Under the pieces are notes generated by a model. It did not search any database and was not told where the DNA came from. It saw nothing but the letters and a program-made list of their open reading frames with translations. Position numbers and translations under genes: made by a program. Below are positions 35,833-47,748 of a stretch of 64,000 nt of DNA, one piece after another (the stretch's first letter is position 1; each line of letters begins with the position of its first letter). The stretch is from Taxillus chinensis. Lineage: Eukaryota > Streptophyta > Magnoliopsida > Santalales > Loranthaceae. Location of the stretch: assembly GCA_023512835.1 (NCBI GenBank), contig CM042091.1:5751079-5815078 (forward strand), written 5' to 3'.

Positions 35833-38800
35833 ATATTTTTTTAAAAATATCTCCCATCTATTATGATGACAACTCTTGGTAAAAGATACAAAGCGGGGTG
35901 TTCTAGTAGGCATCAAAAGAAAATACTTGGTATTAGAAATTCATACCAAATATCCATTGCGGAACTAATGCGATGGATAAGAGGATCTCATTCTTCACGG
36001 CGGTGGGAGATATGGAAGCACCTAGATATGAACCCAGTCTTCATCATGGAGAATGTAGAGGGTAAATCCACGTACTGCTTGCATATGGAGTTAGGACATT
36101 GGACATTTGGCAACCACCTGAGGAAGGATGGACCGTATATAACGTTGACGCCGCTTTTCCTAAGGAGAAGAGGTTCTCCTGGGTGCCGGCATTCTCTTGC
36201 ATAGAATTAAAGGAGAAAGGAAAACTTAGTTACTGGGATAGCAAAAAACTCCCCAAAGCAATTTCGTCAGAACACGCGGAACGGAGGGCCTCCAGTTCAC
36301 AACAGACGTGCCAGCAGCGCTGCAGGCAACATCAATCGAGCGTCCTGTAAGTCTAAGAGGAGTTGTCTGCCGTCCGAGCGGGTGATTCCAACCATCCCGC
36401 GGCCTCGGGTGGATCGAAGGGTCTCGAAACATGCATTTTATTTCTATTTGTCCTCTTCTTCCTTGCAACCGTGAAATGGTACATCAACAATTATGCTCAT
36501 CAACAATTTGTTTAGGAGGTGTGTTATTTGTGCTTTAAACCCGAGCCTAATCATGCTGAGGAGGACGGCGACGAGTATTTTAGTACAGAGAAGATTTTTT
36601 GCAGGTATATCATTTCATTGTTATGATTTAATTTATTAGACCTTCTTTACTCTTGCCGCATGTTAATTCATTTACTATTAATTCTGTGCAGTCTCCTCAT
36701 TCTCAAAGGAATCTATATATCATAAACTCGGCCAACTAGAATTGGAATCAAAGCCAAAATCTAGTTCGATTGTAAGTTTTCACATCTTTACATCAGTTAG
36801 AATTTAGGCTCTTACAAACTTTGTGCATTGGTTATGACATTATATGTCATTAGGTTTTGAGTTACTCGTGAGATTGGACTGTCAATTTAAGTTGTCATAC
36901 AATACTACTTATAGCACTGCCATACTTTCAACCTAGATGCACCAAATCATATGTTCCCTAATCACTTTGTTGTTACTGCAGGATGATGATGAGTTGCGAT
37001 AAATATTTTTTTAAAAATATCTCCCATCTATTATGATGACAACTCTTGGTAAAAGATACAAAGCGGGGTGTTCTAGTAGGCATCAAAAGAAAATACTTGG
37101 TATTAGAAATTCATACCAAATATCCATTGCGGAACTAATGCGATGGATAAGAGGATCTCATTCTTCACGGCGGTGGGAGATATGGAAGCACCTAGATATG
37201 AACCCAGTCTTCATCATGGAGAATGTAGAGGGTAAATCCACGTACCTGCTTGCATATGGAGTTAGGACATTGGACATTTGGCAACCACCTGAGGAAGGAT
37301 GGACCGTATATAACGTTGACGCCGCTTTTCCTAAGGAGAAGAGGTTCTCCTGGGTGCCGGCATTCTCTTGCATAGAATTAAAGGAGAAAGGAAAACTTAG
37401 TTACTGGGATAGCAAAAAACTCCCCAAAGCAATTTCGTCAGAACACGCGGAACGGAGGGCCTCCAGTTCACAACGACGTGCCAACGGCACACGCAGCAAC
37501 ATCAATCGAGCGTCCTGTAAGTCTAAGAGGAGTTGTCTGCCGTCCGAGCGGGTGATTCCAACCATCCCGCGGCCTCGGGTGGATCGAAGGGTCTCGAAAC
37601 ATGCATTTTATTTCTATTTGTCCTCTTCTTCCTTGCAACCGTGAAATGGTACATCAACAATTATGCTCATCAACAATTTGTTTAGGAGGTGTGTTATTTG
37701 TGCTTTAAACCGGAGCCTAATCATGCCGAGGAGGACGGCGACGAGTATTTTAGTACAGAGAAGATTTTTTTGCAGGTATATCATTTCATTGTTATGATTT
37801 AATTTATTAGACCTTCTTTACTCTTGCCGCATGTTAATTCATTTACTATTAATTCCGTGCAGTCTCCTCATTCTCAAAGGAATCTATATATCATAAACTC
37901 GGCCAACTAGAATTGGAATCAAAGCCAAAATCTAGTTCGATTGTAAGTTTTCACATCTTTACATCGGTTAGAATTTAGGCTCTTACAAACTTTGTGCATT
38001 GGTTATGACATTATATGTCATTAGGTTTTGAGTTACTCGTGAGATTGACTGTCAATTTAAGTTGTCATACAATACTACTTATAACACTGCCATACTTTCA
38101 ACCTAGATGCACCAAATCATATGTTCCCTAATCACTTTGTTGTTCTCACAGGATGATGATGAGTTGCGATAAATATTTTTTTAAAAATATCTCCCATCTA
38201 TTATGATGACAACTCTTGGTAAAAGATACAAAGCGGGGTGTTCTAGTAGGCATCAAAAGAAAATACTTGGTATTAGAAATTCATACCAAATATCCATTGC
38301 GGAACTAATGCGATGGATAAGAGGATCTCATTCTTCACGGCGGTGGGAGATATGGAAGCACCTAGATATGAACCCGGTCTTCATCATGGAGAATGTAGAG
38401 GGTAAATCCACGTACCTGCTTGCATATGGAGTTAGGACATTGGACATTTGGCAACCACCTGAGGAAGGATGGACCGTATATAACGTTGACGCCGCTTTTC
38501 CTAAGGAGAAGAGGTTCTCCTGGGTGCCGGCATTCTCTTGCATAGAATTAAAGGAGAAAGGAAAACTTAGTTACCTGGGATAGCAAAAAAACTCCCCAAA
38601 GCAATTTCGTCGAACACGCGGAACGGAGGGCCTCCGGTTCACAACAGACGTGCCAACAGCGCTGCCAGCAACATCAATCGAGCGTCCTGTAAGTCTAAGA
38701 GGAGTTGTCTGCCGTCCGAGCGGGTGATTCCAACCATCCCGCGGCCTCGGGTGGATCGAAGGGTCTCGAAACATGCATTTTATTTCTATTTGTCCTCTTC

Positions 38801-40963
38801 TTCCTTGCAACCGTGAAATGGTACATCAACAATTATGCTCATCAACAATTTGTTTAGGAGGTGTGTTATTTGTGCTTTAAACCCGAGCCTAATCATGCCG
38901 AGGAGGACGGCGACGAGTATTTTAGTACGAGAGAAGATTTTTTGCAGGTATATCATTTCATTGTTATGATTTAATTTATTAGACCTTCTTTACTCTTGCC
39001 GCATGTTAATTCATTTACTATTAATTACATGCGTCTCCTCATTCTCAAAGGAATCTATATATCATAAACTCGGCCAACTAGAATTGGAATCAAAGCCAAA
39101 ATCTAGTTCGATTGTAAGTTTTCACATCTTTACATCGGTTAGAATTTAGGCTCTTACAAACTTTGTGCATTGGTTATGACATTATATGTCATTAGGTTTT
39201 GAGTTACTCGTGAGATTGGATTGTCAATTTAAGTTGTCATACAATACTACTTATAACATTGCCATACTTTCAACCTAGATGCACCAAATCATATGTTCCC
39301 TAATCACTTTGTTGTTCCCGCAGGATGATGATGAGTTGCGATAAATATTTTTTTAAAAATATCTCCCATCTATTATGATGACAACTCTTGGTAAAAGATA
39401 CAAAGCGGGGTGTTCTAGTAGGCATCAAAAGAAAATACTTAGTATTAGAAATTCATACCAAATATCCATTGCGGAACTAATGCGATGGATAAGAGGATCT
39501 CATTCTTCACGGCGGTGGGAGATATGGAAGCACCTAGATATGAACCCAGTCTTCATCATGGAGAATGTAGAGGGTAAATCCACGTACCTGCTTGCATATG
39601 GAGTTAGGACATTGGACATTTGGCAACCACCTGAGGAAGGATGGACCGTATATAACGTTGACGCCGCTTTTCCTAAGGAGAAGAGGTTCTCCTGGGTGCC
39701 GGCATTCTCTTGCATAGAATTAAAGGAGAAAGGAAAACTTAGTTCATGGGATAGCAAAAAACTCCCCAAAGCAATTTCGTCGAACACGTGGAACGGAGGG
39801 CCTCCAGTTCACAACAGACGTGCCAGCAGCGCTGCAGGCAACATCAATCGAGCGTCCTGTAAGTCTAAGAGGAGTTGTCTGCCGTCCGAGCGGGTGATTC
39901 CAACCATCCCGCGGCCTCGGGTGGATCGAAGGGTCTCGAAACATGCATTTTATTTCTATTTGTCCTCTTCTTCCTTGCAACCGTGAAATGGTACATCAAC
40001 AATTATGCTCATCAACAATTTGTTTAGGAGGTGTGTTATTTGTGCTTTAAACCCGAGCCTAATCATGCCGAGGAGGACGGCGACGAGTATTTTAGTCCAG
40101 AGAAGATTTTTTGCAGGTATATCATTTCATTGTTATGATTTAATTTATTAGACCTTCTTTACTCTTGCCGCATGTTAATTCGTTTACTATTAATTCGTGC
40201 GGTCTCCTCATTCTCAAAGGAATCTATATATCATAAACTCGGCCAACTAGAATTGGAATCAAAGCCAAAATCTAGTTCGATTGTAAGTTTTCACATCTTT
40301 ACATCGGTTAGAATTTAGGCTCTTACAAACTTTGTGCATTGGTTATGACATTATATGTCATTAGGTTTTGAGTTACTCGTGAGATTGGACTGTCAATTTA
40401 AGTTGTCATACAATACTACTTATAACATTGCCATACTTTCAACCTAGATGCACCAAATCATATGTTCCCTAATCACTTTGTTGTTCTTGCAGGATGATGA
40501 TGAGTTGCGATAAATATTTTTTTAAAAATATCTCCCATCTATTATGATGACAACTCTTGGTAAAAGATACAAAGCGGGGTGTTCTAGTAGGCATCAAAAG
40601 AAAATACTTGGTATTAGAAATTCATACCAAATATCCATTGCGGAACTAATGCGATGGATAAGAGGATCTCATTCTTCACGGCGGTGGGAGATATGGAAGC
40701 ACCTAGATATGAACCCGGTCTTCATCATGGAGAATGTAGAGGGTAAATCCACGTACTGCTTGCATATGGAGTTAGGACATTGGACATTTGGCAACCACCT
40801 GAGGAAGGATGGACCGTATATAACGTTGACGCCGCTTTTCCTAAGGAGAAGAGGTTCTCCTGGGTGCCGGCATTCTCTTGCATAGAATTAAAGGAGAAAG
40901 GAAAACTTAGTTACTGGGATAGCAAAAAACTCCCCAAAGCAATTTCGTCAGAACACGCGGAAC
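35111..40963 (+). repeat. Tandem array, five ~1,171-bp units (copy 2)
   Basis: Units start at 35111, 36282, 37453, 38624 and 39794. Content and junctions are as in copy 1. In the third (last exon 37033 onward) and fifth-start units (39375 onward) the RNase H-like part reads through the junction into exon 1 sequence as a 203-codon ORF. Unit length is constant to within a few bases (1,170-1,171), the small changes lying at CAG/CTG sites. Confidence 0.92.
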
Positions 40964-41404
40964 TTATTGCATGTTTTGAGGCCATAAACATTGCAATACA
41001 TCGTGGGGTAAAAAAAATTACGTTTGAAGACCGACTGTGAAATTGTTGCGAAGAAAATTTGGGGTGTCGATAAAATTCAAGAAAACCATGAAATAGCTGT
41101 TTACAGGTTTAACTTGTTTGCTTATCACATCAATAATTTCTTTAATTTTTACATTAACAATTTCTTGAATTGTCAAATTAATAATGCCTATTTTTGTAGC
41201 AAAATTTGGGATTTGATGCAACGCTTTGACGATTTTGAGGTCAAAGCTGTTTATCGGGAGGAGAATTCACTTGCTGATTTTTTAGCAAACTCATTAGCAT
41301 ATGGCAGACAAAACAGCAAAAAAGCTTTTCATCAGGAAATTGCTAGAGCATTTGAGCGACCATATCGGCTTAGGCAACAACAGAAATCTTTGCCTTCGTC
41401 TCGG
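40544..41404 (+). pseudogene. RNase H-like domain ORF, copy 2
   Basis: Terminal, most complete version in copy 2. Exons about 40544-41106 and 41200-41404, intron 41107-41199. The reading frame from LDIWQPPEEGW through AELIACFEAINIAIHRG to KKITFE is open; it shifts once before DCEIVAKKIW at about 41030 and once near 40755 (TACTGCTTG, where other units have TACCTGCTTG). All four RNase H acidic positions are identifiable across frames. Confidence 0.6.
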
Positions 41405-42310
41405 GTAAGTTACATGTACATCTTTGTTTTTTGTTTTTTTTTTCAATTTTTGTTTTACTTGCGAGAGTCCTTTGGTAATTGCTTTAATTTTATATGTTCA
41501 TGTTTACATAACATTGCTTAGCTGGATCAAGTATTATGAAATGCACTCCAACCAGGACCGTTTACTTTTCTTTACATTTGTGTGGCTCTTGTTGGGGATG
41601 AGTTCTTATTTTTTTTGGAGTTTCATATGCTTCATCTAAAGCAACAATCTTTAGTACTAATGTTGTGTTTCAGATTTGAAAATTATTTTGTTCATTTTTA
41701 GTGTTTGCAAGGAGATACAGGTTGAGTTCTTATTACCTTGTGTCTCATAGGATGAACTGTTTTTCTGCTTTGTGTCATCAAGTATTATGAAATGCACTCC
41801 AACCAGGACCGTTTACTTTTCTTTACATTTGTGTGGCTGCTGTTGGGGATGAGTTCTTATTTTTTTGGAGTTTCATATGCTTCATCTAAAGCAACAATTT
41901 TTAGTAGTATTTGATCCCATTGTTTTTTCTTTGCTTCTTTATAACAGTGTTCTAATAAGAAACAATTAATAATTGACTTGACATTGCCTGAACATTAGTT
42001 TTATTTTCTTTTGATGTTGCCCTATTTAGTAAATCATATCCAAATAGCGAACTTTGTTCCTAGTTTGTTTAGTGTAATGGATAATGTATAAAGCTGAGGT
42101 GCTTTGTAAAAACGTTAACTTCGATTAAGCGATAGAGACTTAGCGTACCAAAAGTTTTGTTAACACTCAACAGGTTTTCTTCCTGGTCCTTTATTTTGAA
42201 ATTTGAATCTTGTGTTACAACTCCCTTCCTATCTCCCTTTGTGCTTGTTCATCGATTGCCTTCCTGTGTGCATTTTGTTTGGTTAACAATCAAGCCATTT
42301 TATCTGCGAC

Positions 42311-44935
42311 ATCCCACGAGATGGACATGATTTGCCAACCCGCCTTTCAGTGTCTGCTGCTGATTGCATTTTAACTCTTACTGAATCATTATCACAGAAG
42401 CAACTATCCCCTGACTCAGCCAATAGGCCCAATTCTTCTGATCCTAGTGCATCTAATCTGCCATTAAATGTGGTATCATTTGGTAGGGATTAGAACAGAG
42501 TCAAATCAACAGTCAGATGTACTAAATCTAAGAATACCTTGGAAATGGGATCGCTGGTTTGGGATCATCTCAGTGAACTCATTATTCTTCTTCAGAAACT
42601 TCTTGCTGTATGTTTTAGACCCTTGTACTTTTCATCCTTTTGAATCCTTTTTTTCCTTTTATACTGACATGTTAATTTGGGATTGCTTAAAGTGAACTTC
42701 ATAAATGGAAATTTATTTCTTGCATTTCGGTGGAGCAGGAAAAGTCGATCCATGCATGCAAAAGGATTGGAGGGAGGCTTGAAATGGCCGCAAGAGTTAA
42801 AAGGGACTTTTCGTTGTTCGGAGGATAATAGCAAAATTAATGATGTTCTTGTTGGATATGGGATGAAAAAAATCTAGATGTATATGGTCATATTGCTGTT
42901 ATTGACCTGTGTCGTTGAATGCTGCTATTAGTTAATATCTGAGTCTGGGCTTCGAACTCGAATAATATGTAATTCTGATTTGATGTTCTTTCGGACTTCG
43001 TGATAGTTGATTCTTTGTCTGGCCCAGATCATAGCATATGTGGCATAGGGTGGCAAAATTGACCCGATCCGCCTCGACCCGGTTTGACCCGTCCCGCCAA
43101 GCTATCAGGTCAGGCATGGGTCTTGCCCGATCCGGGATTCTTAAAGAAATATAGGATAGAAAATACCTACCCGTCCGACCCAACCTGTCCTGAATTTTCC
43201 AAGCCACTGGGTCGGTTCGGGTTTGGGGCGTGCTATATATTTTGGGTCGGGTTCGGGTCGGACAGTACCCGGGTCCGACCTGACCCTGCCATCCCTAATG
43301 TGGCATGATTTGGTCCTTAGTTTAATTTTGTTGGAAGAAGCTGTGTTGTGGAATGTTGAGTGTACAGACTTTTTTTCTTCTGTTAAATTGCTGGTTTCAA
43401 TTTTGTAATATTCTTATCTCAGCATGTTCTTAGTAGAGCAAGTAATCGAGCCACAAATAGATCTTGGGTTACCGATAATTTTTTTTAAATGCATCTTCTG
43501 AGCTTTTATGATTCGAACTTTGATGTCTCACTGCATCTAATTTTTATTTCCTTGTTGAAGTATTAAAGGCTTCATTTGTTATTTTTTGTGTTTGTCTCTC
43601 TACCCTTTCATCTTTTGTAAATAAAATTTGTTACCGATTATATTCTGTACAGTTTTATACAGAGAACTGCAATGAGGGAATTTCTGAGAATAATAATGGT
43701 AGTAGTGTTGAGACAATAAAGTTTTTCCTCAACTGCATATTCCTTTTGTTGGGGCGTTTAGGCAGCAAGCAACTTGAAAGCACGATCTCTGAGTATGGGG
43801 TCAAGATATCACAGGTTCTTATGTCGTAGGTAGAATTTTATATTATTTTTTGAAGCACCATGATAGTCTTATTTCCTGAGGATATCTGCATACATAGATA
43901 CACGCAGTTCATCCTAATGCAAATACTGTAAATCATAGGTCAGATGGGCATTTATGTGCATGTTTGATTATTATTTCTATCCTCATTCTTTAGTAATCTT
44001 TTAAATATTGGAGATTTTATTGGAATTAGAGGGGTAGACTAGGTTTGATTTAAATACTTAATAGCTTACTGTAAATTTTTAGTTATTTTCTATTTGAAAA
44101 GAGATATGGCATTCCTATGTAGTGACGTAAGTAACTTCTTTTTGAAGGTACTAGACTCTACATTTATGTGCCATTGTATTCTCTGCATCAATAATAAGAC
44201 CTGCGTCCATTCTATTGGCCCTCTAGCCCAACGTAGATTGTAATGGTTACCCGGTATGCATGGTAGGGCAAAATTACGCCCAACACTAAAGTCTTGGACC
44301 TGCAATAAAAATGTGGAACCTCTTGCATGGCATATGAGTGTCTAACAGCTGGGTTGTGGATGTTTAGTTTTAACTTTTAATTCAGTTGGACTGAGTTTCT
44401 GAAGAGGATGTTAGGACACTGGTTTGTACTGTTCCTCTATGAAGTGGCTGAGTCGGATTTTGCTGTTTTTTAATAAATTTATCACAAGATGTCATGTAAA
44501 TGAAGTTGTAAATTTGAATAAAATTGCTTATTCTTTTTCTTTTCTTTTCTTTCTTTTTATATTGATTTGATTTGTATTGTTGATTTACGCGTGAAGTTCA
44601 GTGCATGCTGGTTGTTTGAGTTTTTCTGGGCCTGACCATTATGTCGTTAGATAAATTATCTTATGCTTTTAATTTGGTATGCTACGAAGGTTGCATCGTA
44701 TAATTTTGAGAATTTTATATATTATACTCGATTAAGACAACAGATCTTAGTTGGAAAGTTGCATCTTAAGGGCTATATTTAACACATTGGTTTTGCTGAA
44801 GCTACACTGTCTTGATGAAGATGTGATAGATGGAGCCGTCCACATTATTAAGGCCATCATGTTTAGAAGGGATTCCTCTTCATCTGGGAGTGTTCTCTCC
44901 AAACCGTGTAGATGAATGCGGTGTTACACAGTAGA
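42311..44935 (+). pseudogene. Fragment resembling RST1, copy 2
   Basis: Same four exons as at 24811-27440, same in-frame TAG in the first. The third exon begins FYTENCNEGISEN and is open here, where copy 1 has indels at TACGAG, ATCGCA and TTTCGAG (copy 2 reads TACAGAG, ACTGCA and TTTCTGAG). The shared stop in both copies shows the fragment was already dead before duplication. Confidence 0.55.
43046..43297. mobile_element. hAT-type MITE, copy 2
   Basis: 252 bp with the same ATGTGGCA duplication (43038-43045 and 43298-43305). The left terminus reads TAGGGTGGCA, having lost the CT present in copy 1. Confidence 0.83.
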
Positions 44936-44948
44936 TCGTCGGTGTTGG

Positions 44949-45374
44949 GGGGGAATTGTCCATCTCCCCGCTCTTGAAACTTTGCGGATTAGCGGTTCGC
45001 TTGCAGGCCTCCTTCCCAACTTACGCGAACTTGACATTGACGCCCCCATGACTCCCGATGACGAGCAGCTCTTCAGTGTTCTGTTGCCTTCCTCCTTAAC
45101 TATTCTGCGGATACATAAATTCAAAAAGTTATCCCCGGAAGCCTTTCAAAACCTCACCTCTCTCCAGTACCTATCCATCTTGGATTGCCCGGGTTTGACA
45201 TCCATCCCAGACCAGTTGCTGCCTCCATCGCTTCGCGGGTTATATATCAGTGGTTGTCCGCTGTTGGCTCCTGATTTCGCAAAGGGGAAAGGACGATATT
45301 GGCCCAAAGTCAAGTTCATTCCTGATGTCCAGATCAATCATCATTCCATATTTGACGCTGAGGAAGTAGAATGA
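44949..45374 (+). pseudogene. C-terminal LRR fragment of an NLR, copy 2
   Basis: Uninterrupted frame, about 140 LRR codons, ending at TGA 45374. Identical in content to 27452-27875 without the frame break. It lacks NB-ARC and an own start, so it is not a functional receptor gene. Confidence 0.75.
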
Positions 45375-45902
45375 AAGTGATTCATTCAACCGAGGGTATG
45401 TCTGTCACTTTTTATTGCCGCCAACAAACAAGAAATTATTATTAATGCCTTCAGTTTTGTTTTCCTCACTTTCTTCTTCCTCGAGACAAATTGTTTTTAG
45501 AAATTTAAAATAAAAGATTTTCAGATTTTCTATGCTTTTCCTTTTGTCGCAAAAGATATATGTATGGTCAAAGCCTGAAATAAAACACAAATAGAAAAAT
45601 AATTTTAATTTTATTTTAGAAAAGAGCAAATAAGCAAAACAAACCTGACTATTTTTAAAATTAAAAATAAAAATATGTTTAATTTATTTTAGAATATTTT
45701 AAATAAAATAAAAATAAAAATATTTTAAAATTAAAAATTTTAATTTTATTTTAGAAAAGAGCAAATAAGCCAAACAAACCTGACTATTTTTTAAATATTA
45801 CAATATCGAGTAAACACATATAGCAATTCAAAGTCCATATATAATAAAAATGATATACTCCTCTTATTTTTAAAAATAAATATAAAGGTTGTGTACACTC
45901 AC

Positions 45903-46904
45903 AAATAGCACGGCTTTGATACCATCGTTGTCGAAATGGGTCCCCTCTAGTTCCAAAAGAACATCGACGAGGTCCTTCCGAAACTCTCCTTCCCCTGTGT
46001 TGGACATCTTCTGCCTCATCTCCCTGTGTTCGTTAACAATGTTTTCCAGCGCCATGTCCAGGGTGCGTTGAACTCTCTCGGCCTTTCCCTTGGCCCCACT
46101 AATCACATGAAGAAATTGGTAGGAAGGATACATGTCCGCAACGTTGGACGCTGCTGCTAGCCGTATACCTTCCTCCACTGCCGATTTAAATGCTTCCTGG
46201 TGCTTGCTTTTCCTGCCGAAAGCCTCCCTCGCTGTCATGCTATAGCCCAGCGCGAACAGCTTCTCCGATAAGTTGAACTCCGACCCTGCATGCAAATCAG
46301 CGATTTGGTTTATGAAACACGATACCTCCTCTTCTCGGACGGAACGTAAAAGTTGCACGCGCCGGGCGCTGAGGAGTTCCAGTGTGCAGATCCTACGAAG
46401 CTTTTGCCAGTGATCGCCGTACCGGGAGAAGACCACGTCGGTGCCTCCGTAAGCGATTATTTTAGAGACGAGAGTATTTTGGGGGCGGTCGGCAAAGCAA
46501 ACATCATGGGTTCGCATCATCTCTCTAGCGACGTCCGCTGAGGAGACAACGATTGTGGAGACCTGGCCGAGGCGGAGGTGCATGATGGGCCCATATTTCG
46601 CGGCCAAGTCTCGAAGGGTGTGATGTGGCAGCGAGCCTAGGAGGTTGTGCATGTTACCTACAATCGGCAGCTTCCATGGCCCGGGAGGCAGCCTCCTCCT
46701 CAAAGTTGAGTTTTCAGGTTTTGAATAATTAGAGGCCATAATTTTCTTGACAATAAGCTTACAGGGTAGAAGAACTAGGAAGGTCAGCAGGATGGACAAA
46801 GAAGAACATGGAATCGGACTCATTATCGAAACGCGTACAGGCATTGAAGGCAAGAGGAGCACGTAGCTAGGATATTTATGCAGTGTTATTTCTAACATTG
46901 CCAT
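45903..46904 (-). pseudogene. Orphan P450 exon 1, copy 3
   Basis: 1,002 bp open frame with intact GTGAGT donor and no exon 2. It carries variants shared with the P450 at 55-56 kb and not with copies 1-2 (GGTDVVFSRYG, RRVQLLRS, SMTAREAFG), plus GDHWQKLRRIC, unique here. As in copy 2, the NLR fragment lies where exon 2 should be. Confidence 0.85.
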
Positions 46905-47417
46905 ATGTGGTGTTTAATTTCCCTCAGAGACTTGGCTCCGAGGGTGTGTGCAGTGTGCTGCTCTGGATATCTCTATCAACAACTTGCACTGTCTTTTTGT
47001 TCACAGCTGCGGCACCGTCCGTGTAAAGTGGATGATCCATCTCTGATTCTCTTCACACGATACCGTAAAAGATCAATTTTTGGGTAATCGTAGCATACTA
47101 ATTTATAGAAGGATGAAAGGAGAAAAAAATCATAACTTTTTAATATTTTGCGATAATAATTGCATAAATAATTATTTATTTTGAGTAGTGTTAGGTAAAA
47201 ACGGTATTGCGATATCTTTTGCATTTCTGGTTAACATGAAATAAGCCAATTTATTATTTTTTTCATAATTCAATGTGCCTTTAAATTTTATAAAACGTGC
47301 TCCAATCTTGCCTCTAACATTTTCTTCCTCTGCTCTTCTCCGTGCTTGCGCATTAAATTTTATATATTTTTGGCAATTGACACGTTAGCCGTCGCGTCGC
47401 GCAAGCCGTTGCATATA

Positions 47418-47422
47418 CATTT
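47418..47422. other. Empty Copia insertion site
   Basis: GCATATA-CATTT-TTCATTAC: the exact sequence flanking the Copia elements in copies 1 and 2, with a single CATTT and no element. Confidence 0.9.
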
Positions 47423-47562
47423 TTCATTACAAAAACCGTGGAGATAAAACTTGGAGAAGCTTCCTTGACGTGGCAGCAGCTAAGGCTGCCACGTCCACAT
47501 CCAGTGCACTGACACTAGAATTCCGTGAACCCTCCTCTGCCGATTGCCGTCCGGGCGAGTCC

Positions 47563-47628
47563 ATGGCCTCGAGGGAGAGGGCCTCCAGTTCACAGGCACA
47601 GCGCTGCAGCAGCAACATCGAGCGTCCT
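47563..47628 (+). pseudogene. Exon 1 of the small gene, copy 3
   Basis: 22 codons, MASRERASSS... ending IERP, then the GTAAGT donor. It is 15 nt shorter than in copies 1-2 and reads part of the region in a different frame. The rest of the gene is absent, so it is a remnant or a progenitor end. Confidence 0.5.
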
Positions 47629-47748
47629 GTAAGTCTAAGAGGAGTTGTCTGCCGTCCAAGCGGGTGATTCCAACCATCCCGCGACCTTGGGTGGATCGAA
47701 GGGTCTCGAAACATGCATTTTATTTCTATTTGTCCTCTTCTTCCTTGC

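Larger units (their letters stand above)
28253..45751. repeat. Segmental duplication, copy 2 (~17.5 kb)
   Basis: Same order as copy 1: P450 exon 1, Copia, small gene, array, RNase H-like, RST1-like with MITE, NLR fragment. It is about 2,347 bp longer; two extra array units (2 x 1,171) account for nearly all of this. Confidence 0.9.
45752..47748. repeat. Segmental duplication, partial copy 3 (~2 kb)
   Basis: P450 exon 1, its upstream region, the empty Copia site, the ABRE pair, exon 1 of the small gene and part of its first intron. Similarity ends at CTTCCTTGC (47748), after which the sequence is unrelated. Confidence 0.88.

Noticed and set aside
35111..40963. CRISPR array
   Set aside because: Units are about 1.17 kb, contiguous, with no spacers; this is plant DNA.
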